From the NCBI RefSeq assembly GCF_003369445.1, contig NZ_QRCU01000036.1, forward strand, positions 1-64,000: a stretch of 64,000 bases of DNA, written 5' to 3'. Source of the DNA: Arthrobacter silvisoli (GTDB lineage: Bacteria; Actinomycetota; Actinomycetes; Actinomycetales; Micrococcaceae). Positions within the stretch are counted from its first letter, which is position 1. The number at the start of each line of letters is the position of its first letter. A program made the translations under genes and the position numbers. This document shows positions 52,071 to 62,356 of this stretch, in pieces. A model generated the notes under the pieces. It worked only from the letters and a program-made list of their open reading frames with translations, was not told the DNA's origin and did no database searches.

Positions 52071-53150
52071 TTAGTTCTGCGATTCCTCGTAGTACGGGTA
52101 GTCCGTGTAGCCCTTGGCCCCTTCGCCGTAGAACGTGGTGGGATCCGCTTCGTTCAGCGGCAGGCCCTCACGCCAGCGGCGCACAAGGTCGGGGTTGGCG
52201 ATGGCGGGACGGCCCACCACGACGGCGTCCGCGTGGCCGCCGGCGACCAGTTCCACGGCTTCGTCCCGGCCGGTCACGGAGCTGAACCCGGTGTTGACCA
52301 GGAAGGTGCCCTTGAAGCGTTCGCGCAGGTCCTGCACGAGGGCGCCCTTGGGGTCGTCGTGCAGGATGCTCAGGTAGGCAAGGTTGAGCGGAGCGATCGT
52401 GTCCACCAACACCTCGTACGTGGCACGGACGTCGGCCGGGTCGGTCTCGGCGATCTCCTGGACCAGGTGCTCGGGGGAAATCCGGATTCCCACGCGGCTG
52501 GCGCCCAGGGCCTCGACCACGGCCTGTACGGTTTCGATCACGAAGCGGGCCCGGTTCTCGGGGGAACCGCCGTAGCTGTCCGTACGGACGTTCGTATTCG
52601 GTGCGAGGAACTCATGGAGAAGATAGCCGTTGGCGGAATGGAGCTCGACGCCGTCGAAGCCCGCCTCGATGGCGTTGCGGGAGGCCGTGACGAGTTCCTG
52701 GATCACCACGGGAAGCTCGTCGGTGCGCAGTTCACGCGGCACCGGGTAGGGCTGCTTGCCGTTCGGGGTGCGGACCTCGCCGCTGATCCCCACTGCGCTC
52801 GGGGCGACGACTTCGCGGCCGCCGATGATGTCCGGGTGGGAGACGCGTCCGCCATGCATGATCTGGGCGAAGATGCGTCCACCCTCGGCATGGACGGCGT
52901 CGGTGACCTTCTTCCAACCGGCGATCTGTTCGTCGGTGACGAGGCCCGGCTGCCCGGGGTAGGACTGGCCGGCAGGTGTCGGGTAGGTGCCCTCGCTGAC
53001 AATCAGGCCCAGCGAAGCCCGCTGGCGGTAGTGCTCCACGAGCAGGGGACCGGGAATGCCTTCCTGGCCTGCGCGGACACGGGTGAGGGGTGCCATCACC
53101 AGGCGGTTGGGGATTTCCAGCTCGCCGACGGTCAGGGGTGAGAACAGCAT
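52071..53150 (-). CDS. Old Yellow Enzyme family NADH:flavin oxidoreductase
   Basis: 359 residues. FMN-binding and catalytic features are complete: MAPLTRVRAGQEGIPGPLLV, GRIFAQIMHGGRVSHPDIIG, the active-site HSANGYLLHEFLAPNTNVRT (His and Asn replaced as H-x-x-N pair), DSYGGSPENRARF, and ADAVVVGRPAIANPDLVRRW. These enzymes reduce alpha,beta-unsaturated carbonyls or nitro groups. The gene ends four bases after the 60-bp repeat array. Confidence 0.9.
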   Translation of the reverse strand: MLFSPLTVGELEIPNRLVMAPLTRVRAGQEGIPGPLLVEHYRQRASLGLIVSEGTYPTPAGQSYPGQPGLVTDEQIAGWKKVTDAVHAEGGRIFAQIMHGGRVSHPDIIGGREVVAPSAVGISGEVRTPNGKQPYPVPRELRTDELPVVIQELVTASRNAIEAGFDGVELHSANGYLLHEFLAPNTNVRTDSYGGSPENRARFVIETVQAVVEALGASRVGIRISPEHLVQEIAETDPADVRATYEVLVDTIAPLNLAYLSILHDDPKGALVQDLRERFKGTFLVNTGFSSVTGRDEAVELVAGGHADAVVVGRPAIANPDLVRRWREGLPLNEADPTTFYGEGAKGYTDYPYYEESQN

Positions 53151-53277
53151 GCGCAGAACCTTTCACAGAGGGAATCGTTTCCGTCTGGCGCAACTATGGG
53201 GCGCGTGCAACTATTCCGGGTGAGGCGTAGATCACGTCTTCGGGTGTCCGGCTGCGCAGTTGTACAGTCACCGGGGC

Positions 53278-53312
53278 CTTCGTTGCGCAGGCGTGACGCC
53301 TGCGCAACGAAG
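53278..53312 (-). terminator. 16-bp perfect hairpin after the alcohol dehydrogenase gene
   Basis: CTTCGTTGCGCAGGCG and CGCCTGCGCAACGAAG form a perfect stem around TGA. It lies 47 bases beyond the dehydrogenase stop and ahead of the Old Yellow Enzyme promoter. Confidence 0.75.
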
Positions 53313-53358
53313 CCGGCTCATGGTGCCGCCGGAAAGGCTGCCGCTGTCAGATGATCAG

Positions 53359-54414
53359 CTACGGATGGACGATGATTTTCACCGCGGTGTCGTTGTGGTT
53401 GATCAGGGTGTCGAATCCCTCATCCACCAGGTCCTCCAGCGCGATCCTTCCGGTGATGAACGGCTTGAGGTCCACTTTCCCGTCCTGCACCAGCCGGATC
53501 GCGGGTGCGTGGTCCCCGCGGTACGCGATGGTCCCGCGGAGGTCGATCTCCTTCAGCACGATCTTCTGCATGTCCACCGTTGCTGGCCGCCCCCAGATGG
53601 AAACGTTCACCACCACCCCGCCCGGCCTGACGACGTCGAGCATCGCATCCAGCACGGCGTTGACGCCGGCACATTCGAACGCTGCATCCGCACCGGCGCC
53701 GTCCGTCAGCTCCAGGACGCGCTTCGTGACGTCTTCCTGCGAGGGATCGAGGACATGGTCCGCGACACCGGAGCTGCGCGCTTTCTCCTTCCGGGCGCTG
53801 GACAGCTCGGTGAGGATGGTGGTGATGCCCAGGCCCTTGAGCACGGCCGCGGTGAGCAGCCCGATCGGCCCGGCACCCCCGACGACGGCGACGTCGCCGG
53901 CCGTGAGGCCCGCACGGGAAACCGCGTGGTAGGCCACGGAGAGCGGCTCGATCAGCGCAGCCTCATCCAGGGGAAGGTCTCCTACGGGATGCACCCAGCG
54001 GGCATCCACCACGATCTTCTCGCTGAGACCGCCCCCGCCGCCGGCCAGGCCGATGAAACCCATCCGGGTGCAAAGGTTGTAGTTACCGGCCTTGCAGGGG
54101 CCGCATGCATCGCAGACGAAATAGGGTTCCACCACCACAGCGTCGCCCACGGCGAGACCCGTAATGCCTTCGCCGAGTTCCTCGACAACGCCGGAGAACT
54201 CGTGGCCCATGGTCACCGGAAGGTCCTCCCCGGCCAGCGGATGGGGATGGCCGGGGTGCGGAATGAAGATGGGCCCTTCAAGGAATTCGTGCAGGTCGGT
54301 ACCGCAGATGCCGCACCAGGCGACGGCGATCTTGACTGTGCCCGGCCGGGTGCCCGGCTCCGGAATGTCTTCCACGCGAAGGTCCTTCTGCCCGTGGAAA
54401 CGTGCCGCTTTCAT
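53359..54414 (-). CDS. Zinc-dependent medium-chain dehydrogenase (2,3-butanediol dehydrogenase-like)
   Basis: 351 residues from the ATG at 54414 with AAGGCGGA upstream. Catalytic zinc ligands appear in CGICGTDLHEF and GHEFSGVVEELGEG, and the structural zinc cysteines in CDACGPCKAGNYNLC. The coenzyme motif is VVGGAGPIGLLTAAVLKGLG. The ordering matches R,R-butanediol dehydrogenases. It follows the flavin monooxygenase gene by 13 bases, so the pair may oxidise a ketone and its alcohol. Confidence 0.88.
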   Translation of the reverse strand: MKAARFHGQKDLRVEDIPEPGTRPGTVKIAVAWCGICGTDLHEFLEGPIFIPHPGHPHPLAGEDLPVTMGHEFSGVVEELGEGITGLAVGDAVVVEPYFVCDACGPCKAGNYNLCTRMGFIGLAGGGGGLSEKIVVDARWVHPVGDLPLDEAALIEPLSVAYHAVSRAGLTAGDVAVVGGAGPIGLLTAAVLKGLGITTILTELSSARKEKARSSGVADHVLDPSQEDVTKRVLELTDGAGADAAFECAGVNAVLDAMLDVVRPGGVVVNVSIWGRPATVDMQKIVLKEIDLRGTIAYRGDHAPAIRLVQDGKVDLKPFITGRIALEDLVDEGFDTLINHNDTAVKIIVHP

Positions 54415-54427
54415 GCAGTTCCGCCTT

Positions 54428-56218
54428 TCAGCGTGTGTGGTGGGAGGGCTGGAGTTCGTACACCGGCGTCGGGAGGCCTTCCAGGCGGGCCTTGAGCTGC
54501 AGCGCCAGGTAGTTCGAATAGTGCCGGCTCTGGTGCAGGTTGCCGCCGTGGATCCAGAGGTTCTCCACGTTGGTGGGCTTCCACATATTGCGCAGTTCGC
54601 CCTCCCAAGGTCCAGGGTCCTTCGGTGTGTCCGAGCCGAAGCCCCAGCATTTGCCCACTTTGTCCGCCACTTCGGGCGAAACAAGATCGGCCAGCCAGGC
54701 GTTCATGGAGCCGTAGCCGGTGGCATAGACGATCACGTCCGCTTCGAGCTCGGTGCCATCGGCCATGACCACGGCGTTGCCGGTGATCTTGGCGACCTGC
54801 CCGGACGCCAGTTTTACCCGGCCGTCGATGATCAGCTGGGACGCACCTACGTCGATGTAGTAGCCGGAGCCGCGCCGCAGGTATTTCAGGAACAGCCCGG
54901 AGCCGTCAACGCCGAAGTCCAGTTCGAAGCCGGCCGCCTCAAGCTGCGAATAGAACTCCGCGTCCCGCTTGGCCATCTCCTGGTACACCGGCACCTGCGC
55001 CTCGGGCAGGATGCGGTACGGCAAGGACGCAAACAGCAGGTCTGCCTTCTCGGTGGTCACTCCGTTGGCGAGCGCCCGCTCCGAATAGAGGTCTCCGAGG
55101 GCCAGGTCCATGAGCGATTCGCTGCGGGCAATGTGCGTGGAGGAGCGCTGCACCATGGTGACGTCCGCGCCGTGCTCCCACAGATCGGCGCAGATGTCGT
55201 GCGCCGAGTTGTTCGAGCCGATCACCACCACCTTCTTGCCCGTCCAGTCTCCGCCACCCGGGTGCCTGGACGAGTGGTACTGCTCCCCCAGGAAGGATTC
55301 GGCGCCGTCGAACGCCGGAATGTTCGGGTACCCGGACACGCCCAGGGCGAAGACCAGCTGCTTGGGGCGCAAGGTGACGGGCTCGCCGTCGCGGACCACC
55401 TGGACCGCCCACTCCTTGGCGTCCTCGTCCCAGCGGGCGTTGGTGCATTCGGTGCTGCTCCAGTAATTCAGCTCCATGATGCGGGTGTAATGCTCCAGCC
55501 AGTCGCCGATCTTGTCCTTGGCGGCAAAGACCGGCCAGTCGTCCGGGAACTTCAGGTACGGCAGGTGGTCGTACCAGACGGGGTCGTGCAGGTGCAGGGA
55601 CTTGTACCGGTTCCGCCAGGAGTCGCCGGGCCGGGCGTTCTTCTCCACGATGATCGTGGACACGCCGAGCCTGCGGAGCCGGGCGCCCAAGCCGATGCCG
55701 CCCTGGCCGCCGCCGATGATCACGGTGTAGGGCTGCTCCCCGTAGCCGAGCCGGGCTTCTTGTTCTTCCCTGCGCTCCAGCCAGGACTTGCGGCCTTTCT
55801 CGATCCGGTGGGCCACACCCTGTTCACGGTTGGGGCCCTTCTTCTCTTCGAAGCCCTTGAGTTCCTGCATCGTGGTCAACAGCGTCCAGCACTTGCCGTT
55901 CCGGAGCCGCAGATGAGCGTGTCCCCTGGCCTGCGCAGTTTCGAAGTTGACCCAGGCTTCGGTGGCGGCGGCATCGCCTGTGGCGTCTTCGGCGAGCGTC
56001 CAGTTGCCTGGTTGCACGTCCCCGAGCGTGGCTTCAAGCATGCGCTTGATTTCAGCCTTGCCCTCGAGCGACTTGAGGTTCCAGGTGAAGGACACGAAGT
56101 CGCGCCAGTATGGTTCGTCATCGAACAGTTCCAGGACGGCCCCGGTGTCATTGCTGCGCAGCGCTTCATCGAACTGCGCCAGCCAGGCCGCGGCTATGGC
56201 GTTTGCGGTTTCAGGCAT
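54428..56218 (-). CDS. FAD-dependent monooxygenase with N-terminal NTF2-like domain
   Basis: 596 residues from the ATG at 56218, preceded by AAAGAGGAG. Residues ~1-130 are an NTF2/SnoaL-like domain (ALRSNDTGAVLELFDDEPYW). The flavin domain begins YTVIIGGGQGGIGLGARLRR; the NADPH site is KVVVIGSNNSAHDICADLWE; the ATG-containing VIVYATGYGS is standard for FMO/Baeyer-Villiger-like enzymes. The domain combination is seen in actinobacterial FMO-like proteins induced with alcohol dehydrogenases. The substrate is unknown. Confidence 0.85.
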   Translation of the reverse strand: MPETANAIAAAWLAQFDEALRSNDTGAVLELFDDEPYWRDFVSFTWNLKSLEGKAEIKRMLEATLGDVQPGNWTLAEDATGDAAATEAWVNFETAQARGHAHLRLRNGKCWTLLTTMQELKGFEEKKGPNREQGVAHRIEKGRKSWLERREEQEARLGYGEQPYTVIIGGGQGGIGLGARLRRLGVSTIIVEKNARPGDSWRNRYKSLHLHDPVWYDHLPYLKFPDDWPVFAAKDKIGDWLEHYTRIMELNYWSSTECTNARWDEDAKEWAVQVVRDGEPVTLRPKQLVFALGVSGYPNIPAFDGAESFLGEQYHSSRHPGGGDWTGKKVVVIGSNNSAHDICADLWEHGADVTMVQRSSTHIARSESLMDLALGDLYSERALANGVTTEKADLLFASLPYRILPEAQVPVYQEMAKRDAEFYSQLEAAGFELDFGVDGSGLFLKYLRRGSGYYIDVGASQLIIDGRVKLASGQVAKITGNAVVMADGTELEADVIVYATGYGSMNAWLADLVSPEVADKVGKCWGFGSDTPKDPGPWEGELRNMWKPTNVENLWIHGGNLHQSRHYSNYLALQLKARLEGLPTPVYELQPSHHTR

Positions 56219-56395
56219 CTCTCCTCTTTCCATCGCTGACCATGGGGTCCGCCCGGTCCAAGCAACGTCGCCAAGCAACGTCCGGTGGGTGACCCGCATC
56301 ACAAGTAAATGCGGGCGGGGGTTACAATCGGGTTGCACCGGGTCCGCTGCTTCTGCGGACCGCAGGATTCCATTCGACGGCGAAGGAGTTGGCGC

Positions 56396-57706
56396 ATGCG
56401 CCACGTGCTGGCAAGCGACCTCGCCCTGCGGTTTTCGGCCCCGCGCGAATACGCCAAGGCACTGCGCAACGCGCACGATGCAACGTTGTCCGGCACCCCG
56501 GATCCCGCCTTCACGCCGTCATTGCTGGAATCGTGGAAGCGCTCCCTGGCGTTGGGCATCAACCCCGAACAACACCGGCCCATCCACCGGCATGAGGTGG
56601 CTGAAGCCCGGGCCCTCGGCCGGGAGCACCGCCTGGCCACAGTGGTCCCGGCCCTCACCCAGTTGCTGGCCGACGAATCCGCGGCGGGCCGGCACCTGCT
56701 GATCGTCACTGATCACCAGGGCGAAGTCCTCTGGCGGCTTGGCAGCGCCTCCGCGCTGCGGCAGGCGGATTCGCTGGAATTCGTCGAAGGGGCCGACTGG
56801 TCCGAAGCGGGAATCGGGACCAATGCGATCAGCGAAGCCCTCATCACCGGCGACGCCGCACAATTGTTCTCTGCCGAGCATCTCGTCCGGACCCATCACG
56901 AGTGGGCATGCACGGCAGCACCCATCCGCGACCCTTTCACCGGTGAGTTGCTCGGCGTGCTGGATGTTTCCGGCCCCATCGACTCCGTGACCCCGGACAG
57001 CATGCGCATGGTGCGCTGCGGCGTCCGGCTCGCGGAGGAACTGCTCCGCTCGGCGGGCGCGGTGGCAGGTGGCCCGGCGGCCGCCGTCGGGACTGCCGGA
57101 CGCGCCGGGCGGCCGGGGTCCACGCTCTTCCTGCGGCTGCTCGGCGACAAACCGACGGCGGAGCTCGACGGCGGCAGGAAAGTTCCGGTGACCCTGCGGC
57201 GGGCGGAAATCCTGGCGCTGCTCGCCTCCAGGTCCCAGGGCTGGAGCGCGGAAGAACTCGCATACCAGCTGCATGGCGAGGACGGTGCCGCAGCGACGAT
57301 CCGGACCGAGATGCACCGCATCCGCGCCTCGCTGGGCCAACTGGTGGAGGCGAACCCTTACCGTTTTGCCGAAGCCGTGAAGGTGGTTTCCGACGCGGGG
57401 CTGGTGGCGGAGCACCTTCGTGCGGGACGCATCCACGACGCCGTTGCCGCCTACACCGGACGGCTGCTCAACCGGTCCACCACCCTCGCCGTGGAGCTCA
57501 TGCGGGACGAACTCGACCAGGCGGTGGCATCCTCGGTCCGATCCAGTGGGGACCCGGAGTTGCTTGCGCAATGGTGCTCCACGGACATGGGCCAGGGCGA
57601 TTCCGAGGCCGCCCTGGCCATGGCCCGGCTCGCGGTTCCCGGCGATCCCCGCTTCCAGCTGGCCAGGGCCAGGCTGGAGCGGCTGAACAGGGAACTCGGG
57701 TCGTAG
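56396..57706 (+). CDS. GAF-domain transcriptional regulator (AcoR-like N-terminus without AAA+ domain)
   Basis: 436 residues from the ATG at 56396 with AAGGAG. The N-terminal half is the AcoR-type sensor: PSLLESWKRSLALGINPEQH, ADWSEAGIGTNAISEALITG, HHEWACTAAPIRDPFTGELL, GVLDVSGPID. The sigma-54-activating AAA+ domain is absent. Instead the C-terminal half has a winged-helix-like module (TLRRAEILALLASRSQGWSA, IRTEMHRIRASLGQLVEANP). It is divergent from the monooxygenase/dehydrogenase operon and is its probable activator, as for acetone/alcohol-responsive regulators in relatives. Confidence 0.8.
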   Translation: MRHVLASDLALRFSAPREYAKALRNAHDATLSGTPDPAFTPSLLESWKRSLALGINPEQHRPIHRHEVAEARALGREHRLATVVPALTQLLADESAAGRHLLIVTDHQGEVLWRLGSASALRQADSLEFVEGADWSEAGIGTNAISEALITGDAAQLFSAEHLVRTHHEWACTAAPIRDPFTGELLGVLDVSGPIDSVTPDSMRMVRCGVRLAEELLRSAGAVAGGPAAAVGTAGRAGRPGSTLFLRLLGDKPTAELDGGRKVPVTLRRAEILALLASRSQGWSAEELAYQLHGEDGAAATIRTEMHRIRASLGQLVEANPYRFAEAVKVVSDAGLVAEHLRAGRIHDAVAAYTGRLLNRSTTLAVELMRDELDQAVASSVRSSGDPELLAQWCSTDMGQGDSEAALAMARLAVPGDPRFQLARARLERLNRELGS

Positions 57707-57727
57707 CCCTGTGCCTACGCGGTAACG

Positions 57728-59467
57728 CTATTGCTGCGCCGGCAGCACCAGTTCCCCGGTCTTGTCCGTGGAGAGGGCGAGCGAGGAGATGTACCGGGGT
57801 TCGCCGTCGGGTCCGTCCTGGGCCGAGCGGAGCATGTCCGGCCGTTCGAACTCGATCCCGGTCACGTGGCACAGCAGCTTGGCTTGGCTGGGGTTGCCCT
57901 CGGAATCGAACATCGCCAGGTCGATGCCGTCGTCCGTCCGGCGCAGGTAGTACTGGCCGCGGGTCAGGACGGCCAGCAGCGGCGGCAGGAGCAAGGCCAG
58001 GCCAACAGCGAAGATCGGCGAGTACGGTTGCACGGCGGATCCGAACGCGCCGAAGAACACGGCGATGGACACCCCGGCCGAGGCCAGCATGGAGACGAAG
58101 CCCACCGGGTTCACCGCGTACAGCATGCCGCGGCGGAACTCGGGTACCTTGGGCGAAATCTTCAGCAGGTACTTGTTGATGGCGATGTCCGCAGCCACCG
58201 TGACCACCCAGGCGATGGCGCAGTTGGCGTAGAAGCCCAGGATCGTGTTGAGGAACTCGAACATGTTCGCTTCCATGAGCACCAGGGCCACAGCCAGGTT
58301 GAGCACCACGAAAACCATCCGGCCCGGGTAGGTCTTGGTGATGCGCGTGAAGCTGTTGGTCCATGCGAGGGAGCCGGAGTAGGCGTTGGTGACGTTGATC
58401 TTGATCTGCGAAATGACCACCAGCACCACGGCGAGTGTCATGGCGAGCCAGGCCGGCATCATTTCCCGGTAGACGCCCAGGAACTGGTGCACGGGTTCGT
58501 TGGCGTGGGCCGACGCCGCCGGGTCCAGGGTGGCGATGAGGTAGACGGCGATGAACATGCCGACGATCTGCTTGATGGCACCGAAAATCACCCAGCCCGG
58601 TCCGGCCAGGATCACGGCCCGCCACCAGGCGCCCTTGTTCGCGGCGGTGCGGGGCGGCATGAACCGCAGGTAGTCGATCTGTTCGGCGATCTGCGCCATC
58701 AGGGACAGGCAGACGCCCGCGGCCAGCATCACGGACGCCAGGTTGGTCCCGGACTCCCCGGACGTGCCGGTGTAGGCGAAGAAGGAGTCGATGCTTTCGG
58801 GGTGCGACACCACCAGGTACCCGACCGGCACCACCATGAGCAGCAGCCAGAGCGGCGTGGTCCACACCTGCAGCTTGGCCAGCGTGTTCATCCCGTAGAT
58901 CACCAGCGGGATGATGATCAGCGTGGACGCCGCGTAGCCGATCCATTGCGGGATGCCGAGCCCCAGCTCCAGGCCCTGCGCCATGATGGAGCCCTCCAGG
59001 GCGAAGAAGATGAAGGTGAAGGTGGCGAAGATGACGTTGGTGACCACCGAGCCGTAGTAGCCGAAGCCGGAGCCACGCGTGATGAGGTCCAGGTCGATGT
59101 TGTACCGGGCCGCGTAGTAGGCCAGCGGAAACCCGGTGGCGAAGATGACCACCGCGGCCACCAGGATGCCAAGGATCGCATTGCCGGTGCCGTAGGAAAT
59201 CCCGATGTTCGCGCCGATCGAGAAGTCCGCCAGGTACGCGATGCCGCCCAGGGCGCTCGTCGCCACCACCCCCGCGCTCCACTTCCGGTAGGAACGCGGC
59301 GCGAAGCGCAGCGTGTAATCCTCCAGGCTTTCCTTCGCGGCGCTCAGTGCGTCGCTCCTGGCGGGGCTGCCTGCCGCCGCCCTTCCGGAACCGTCGACGA
59401 CGGCGCTGCCGCCCGCCGTCGTGCGTTCCAGGGTCTGTGTTGCCTGCTGTTCTTCAGTCATCCCCAC
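57728..59467 (-). CDS. NCS1-family purine/cytosine permease
   Basis: 579 residues; a GTG at 59467 follows AGGAAAG by seven bases, and an ATG two codons later is also possible. A ~45-residue hydrophilic start leads to 12 membrane segments. Family signatures include [40 protein letters not shown] and [20 protein letters not shown]. Substrates of this group are nucleobases, hydantoins, thiamine precursors or vitamins. Its position directly in front of the biotin operon is suggestive only. Confidence 0.88.
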   Translation of the reverse strand: MGMTEEQQATQTLERTTAGGSAVVDGSGRAAAGSPARSDALSAAKESLEDYTLRFAPRSYRKWSAGVVATSALGGIAYLADFSIGANIGISYGTGNAILGILVAAVVIFATGFPLAYYAARYNIDLDLITRGSGFGYYGSVVTNVIFATFTFIFFALEGSIMAQGLELGLGIPQWIGYAASTLIIIPLVIYGMNTLAKLQVWTTPLWLLLMVVPVGYLVVSHPESIDSFFAYTGTSGESGTNLASVMLAAGVCLSLMAQIAEQIDYLRFMPPRTAANKGAWWRAVILAGPGWVIFGAIKQIVGMFIAVYLIATLDPAASAHANEPVHQFLGVYREMMPAWLAMTLAVVLVVISQIKINVTNAYSGSLAWTNSFTRITKTYPGRMVFVVLNLAVALVLMEANMFEFLNTILGFYANCAIAWVVTVAADIAINKYLLKISPKVPEFRRGMLYAVNPVGFVSMLASAGVSIAVFFGAFGSAVQPYSPIFAVGLALLLPPLLAVLTRGQYYLRRTDDGIDLAMFDSEGNPSQAKLLCHVTGIEFERPDMLRSAQDGPDGEPRYISSLALSTDKTGELVLPAQQ

Positions 59468-59718
59468 ATCACTTTCCTCAGCTGTTCCTCAGTGTTCTCC
59501 GGCTCCGCCCGACGCTATCGGCGGGATTCGACGGCGGCGTCACCGTGGTGTTTCGGCGCTGTTACTTCTTCACGGGCACGGGTTTGCTCCAGCCCGCGCG
59601 GTGCCAAGAACGGCCGCCGGGCTTTGTGGACGTCCAACAAAATCGCCGTCCCGCGGGATGGCTACGGTCAGTGAGGAGGCATTCACCGAAGCATTCCAGC
59701 GACGAAGCGAGGAGCAGC

Positions 59719-60711
59719 ATGACCATTTTGGAAACAGCCCGCGAACAGGTCCTTGAGCGCGGCATCGGCCTGAACGAGGCCCAGTTGCTGGAAGTCCTGC
59801 GGCTCCCCGACGGGGACATCCCGGCAGCCCTGCAGTTGGCCCACGAGGTCCGGGTGGAGCACTGCGGCGAGGACGTGGAGGTGGAGGGCATCATCTCCAT
59901 CAAGACCGGGGGCTGCCCCGAGGACTGCCACTTCTGCAGCCAGTCGGGCCTCTTTGACAGTCCGGTACGGGGCGTCTGGCTGGACATCCCCGAACTGGTC
60001 AAGGCGGCCAAGGAAACCGCCGCGACGGGCGCCACCGAATTCTGCATCGTGGCTGCGGTGCGCGGACCGGACATCAAGCTGATGAACCAGATCAAGTTCG
60101 CGATCGACCGCATCAACGAGGAAGTGGACATCAACATCGCCTGCTCCCTGGGCATGCTGACCCAGCGTCAGGTGGAGCAGCTCGCCGAATGGGGCGTACA
60201 CCGCTACAACCACAACCTGGAGACGGCGCGCAGCTACTTCCCGCAGGTGGTCACCACCCACACGTACGAAGAGCGCCTGGAAACCTGCGCCATGGTCAAG
60301 GAGGCCGGCATGGAACTGTGCTGCGGCGCCCTGATCGGCATGGGCGAATCCCTGGAGCAGCGGGCCGAACTCGCCACCCAGCTCGCCGCCCTCGACCCGC
60401 ACGAGGTCCCGTTGAACTTCCTCAACCCGCGGCCCGGCACGCCGCTGGAAAGCCAAGGCATCATGGACGGCAAGGACGCCCTCCGCGCCATCGCCGCGTT
60501 CCGCCTGGCGATGCCGCGCACGGTGCTGCGCTACGCCGGCGGCCGCGAACTGACCCTGGGCGACCTGGGCACCCGCGAAGGCCTGCTCGGCGGTATCAAC
60601 GCCGTGATCGTCGGCAACTACCTGACCACGCTGGGCCGGCCGGCCGACGCCGACCTGCAGCTGCTGGTGGAGCTGAACATGCCCATCAAGGAACTCCAGA
60701 AGACGCTGTGA
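59719..60711 (+). CDS. bioB: Biotin synthase
   Basis: 330 residues from the ATG at 59719 after GAGGAG. The radical SAM motif is [13 protein letters not shown] (C-x3-C-x2-C), and later [28 protein letters not shown] and [13 protein letters not shown] are strictly conserved in BioB, including the Cys, Asn and Arg ligands of the sulfur-donating cluster. It converts dethiobiotin to biotin. First gene of a compact operon; the next gene overlaps its stop. Confidence 0.96.
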   Translation: MTILETAREQVLERGIGLNEAQLLEVLRLPDGDIPAALQLAHEVRVEHCGEDVEVEGIISIKTGGCPEDCHFCSQSGLFDSPVRGVWLDIPELVKAAKETAATGATEFCIVAAVRGPDIKLMNQIKFAIDRINEEVDINIACSLGMLTQRQVEQLAEWGVHRYNHNLETARSYFPQVVTTHTYEERLETCAMVKEAGMELCCGALIGMGESLEQRAELATQLAALDPHEVPLNFLNPRPGTPLESQGIMDGKDALRAIAAFRLAMPRTVLRYAGGRELTLGDLGTREGLLGGINAVIVGNYLTTLGRPADADLQLLVELNMPIKELQKTL

Positions 60712-60977
60712 ACACGGAACTGTACTGCGGGCACTGCGGCGGGGCGCTGCTGGCGGACGTCCCCGGCGGCGGGGCTCCGGGAGGCAGGCCGGCCGCGGCC
60801 GGTGGGAGCCCGACGTCGGATGCCCACCCCGGGCGCCAGGCGCATCAAGGCTGCCGGGCGCAGTTGGCTTTGGAACCGCCGCGCTATTGCGCGCAGTGCC
60901 GCCGCCGGATGAAGGTCCAGGTGACGCCGTTGGGTTGGAGCGCCGCATGCTCCCGGCACGGGAGCGTGGCGGGATGA
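60708..60977 (+). CDS. bsaP: Biotin synthase auxiliary protein
   Basis: 89 residues from a GTG that overlaps the bioB stop (GTGA). Cysteine motifs are visible at the N-terminus (YCGHCGG) and C-terminus ([19 protein letters not shown], then C in ACSRHG), which is the pattern of actinobacterial BsaP/Rv1590-like proteins. These carry an iron-sulfur cluster and are needed for turnover of the BioB auxiliary cluster. The middle ~35 residues are Gly/Pro-rich and poorly conserved. The stop overlaps bioA. Confidence 0.85.
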   Translation: MNTELYCGHCGGALLADVPGGGAPGGRPAAAGGSPTSDAHPGRQAHQGCRAQLALEPPRYCAQCRRRMKVQVTPLGWSAACSRHGSVAG

Positions 60978-62356
60978 ACCGGGCCGGACGTGGCGGCCTC
61001 ATCATGGGCGACGGCCTCATCGAGCGCGACGGCCTCATCGAACGCGACAGGGCCAGCCTGTGGCATCCGTATGCTCCGGCGTCGGGCTCCCTTCCGCTGT
61101 GGGAGGTGGAAGGCGCCGAGGGCGTGCGGTTGCGGCTGCGCGATGAGCAGGGCGGGCGCTTCGAGGTGCTCGACGCCATGTCCTCGTGGTGGTCGGTGAT
61201 CCATGGCTACCGGAATCCCCTCTTGGACGCCGCGGCCAAGCGGCAGCTGGCCGGTTTCAGCCACGTGATGTTCGGCGGGCTCACGCACGGTCCCGCCGTC
61301 GAGCTGGCAGAGCGGCTCCTCGCGATGGCGCCAGCCGCGGCCGGCCGCCCCGCTTTGGAGCGGGTGTTCCTGGCCGACTCGGGCTCGGTTTCCGTGGAGG
61401 TGGCCCTGAAGCTGGCGGTGCAGTTCCAGACGGCGGCGGGACGGCCGAAGCGGCAACGCTTCCTCAGCCTGCGCGGCGGCTACCACGGGGACACCTTCGC
61501 GGCGATGGGTGTCTGCGATCCGGTGGACGGCATGCACTCGGCGTTCCCGGGCATGCTGGCGTCGAATGTCTTCGCGCCCCGTCCGCCGGCCGCAGCAACC
61601 GCGACCGGGCAGGACATCGCGCAGTGGCAGGCCGGGGTGGCGGAACTGGCCGCGCGGCACTCGGATGAGCTGGCCGCGATCATCGCCGAGCCCGTGCTGC
61701 AAGGCGCGGGCGGCATGTTCGCCTACCCGGCGGACTGCGTGCGGATCCTGCGGGAGGTCGCCGACCAGCACGGCCTGCTGCTGATCCTGGACGAGATCGC
61801 CACCGGCTTCGGGCGCACCGGGGAACTCTTCGCGGCCGACCACGCCGGGGTGGTGCCGGACATCCTCTGCGTCGGCAAAGCCCTCACCGGCGGCTACCTC
61901 AGCCTGGCGGCCATGCTCTGCACCGGCGATGTGGCGCGGGTCGTCTCGACCGGCGCAGCCGGGGCTCTCCTGCATGGGCCGACGTTCATGGGCAATCCCC
62001 TGGCCTGCGCCGTGGCGAACGCCAGCCTGGGGATCATCGCCACCGGTGCCTGGCGGGGTGACGTGGCCCGGGTGGGTGCCGCGCTGGCCGCCGGTCTCGC
62101 CCCCGCACGGGAACTCGACGGCGTCGCGGACGTCCGCACCACCGGCGCGGTGGGCGTCATCGAACTGGAGGACGCCGTAGACGTTCCCGCCGTGACGCGG
62201 GCCGCCCTCCGCAACGGTGTGTGGGTGCGGCCGTTCCGGAACCTCGTTTACGCCATGCCGCCGTACATCAGTTCGGCCGCGGAAGCGGAAGCGATGGCCG
62301 CCGGGATGGTGGCGGCAGTCGCGGCCGTGTCGGCTGAAAGGGTGGGCGCTCCGTGA
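60974..62356 (+). CDS. bioA: Adenosylmethionine-8-amino-7-oxononanoate aminotransferase
   Basis: 460 residues from an ATG overlapping the bsaP stop (ATGA). The PLP enzyme is recognised by [57 protein letters not shown] and the cofactor lysine in [14 protein letters not shown]. It makes 7,8-diaminopelargonate. The first ~20 residues contain an in-frame 18-bp duplication (GLIERD twice at 61010-61045), absent from typical BioA. Confidence 0.95.
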   Translation: MNRAGRGGLIMGDGLIERDGLIERDRASLWHPYAPASGSLPLWEVEGAEGVRLRLRDEQGGRFEVLDAMSSWWSVIHGYRNPLLDAAAKRQLAGFSHVMFGGLTHGPAVELAERLLAMAPAAAGRPALERVFLADSGSVSVEVALKLAVQFQTAAGRPKRQRFLSLRGGYHGDTFAAMGVCDPVDGMHSAFPGMLASNVFAPRPPAAATATGQDIAQWQAGVAELAARHSDELAAIIAEPVLQGAGGMFAYPADCVRILREVADQHGLLLILDEIATGFGRTGELFAADHAGVVPDILCVGKALTGGYLSLAAMLCTGDVARVVSTGAAGALLHGPTFMGNPLACAVANASLGIIATGAWRGDVARVGAALAAGLAPARELDGVADVRTTGAVGVIELEDAVDVPAVTRAALRNGVWVRPFRNLVYAMPPYISSAAEAEAMAAGMVAAVAAVSAERVGAP

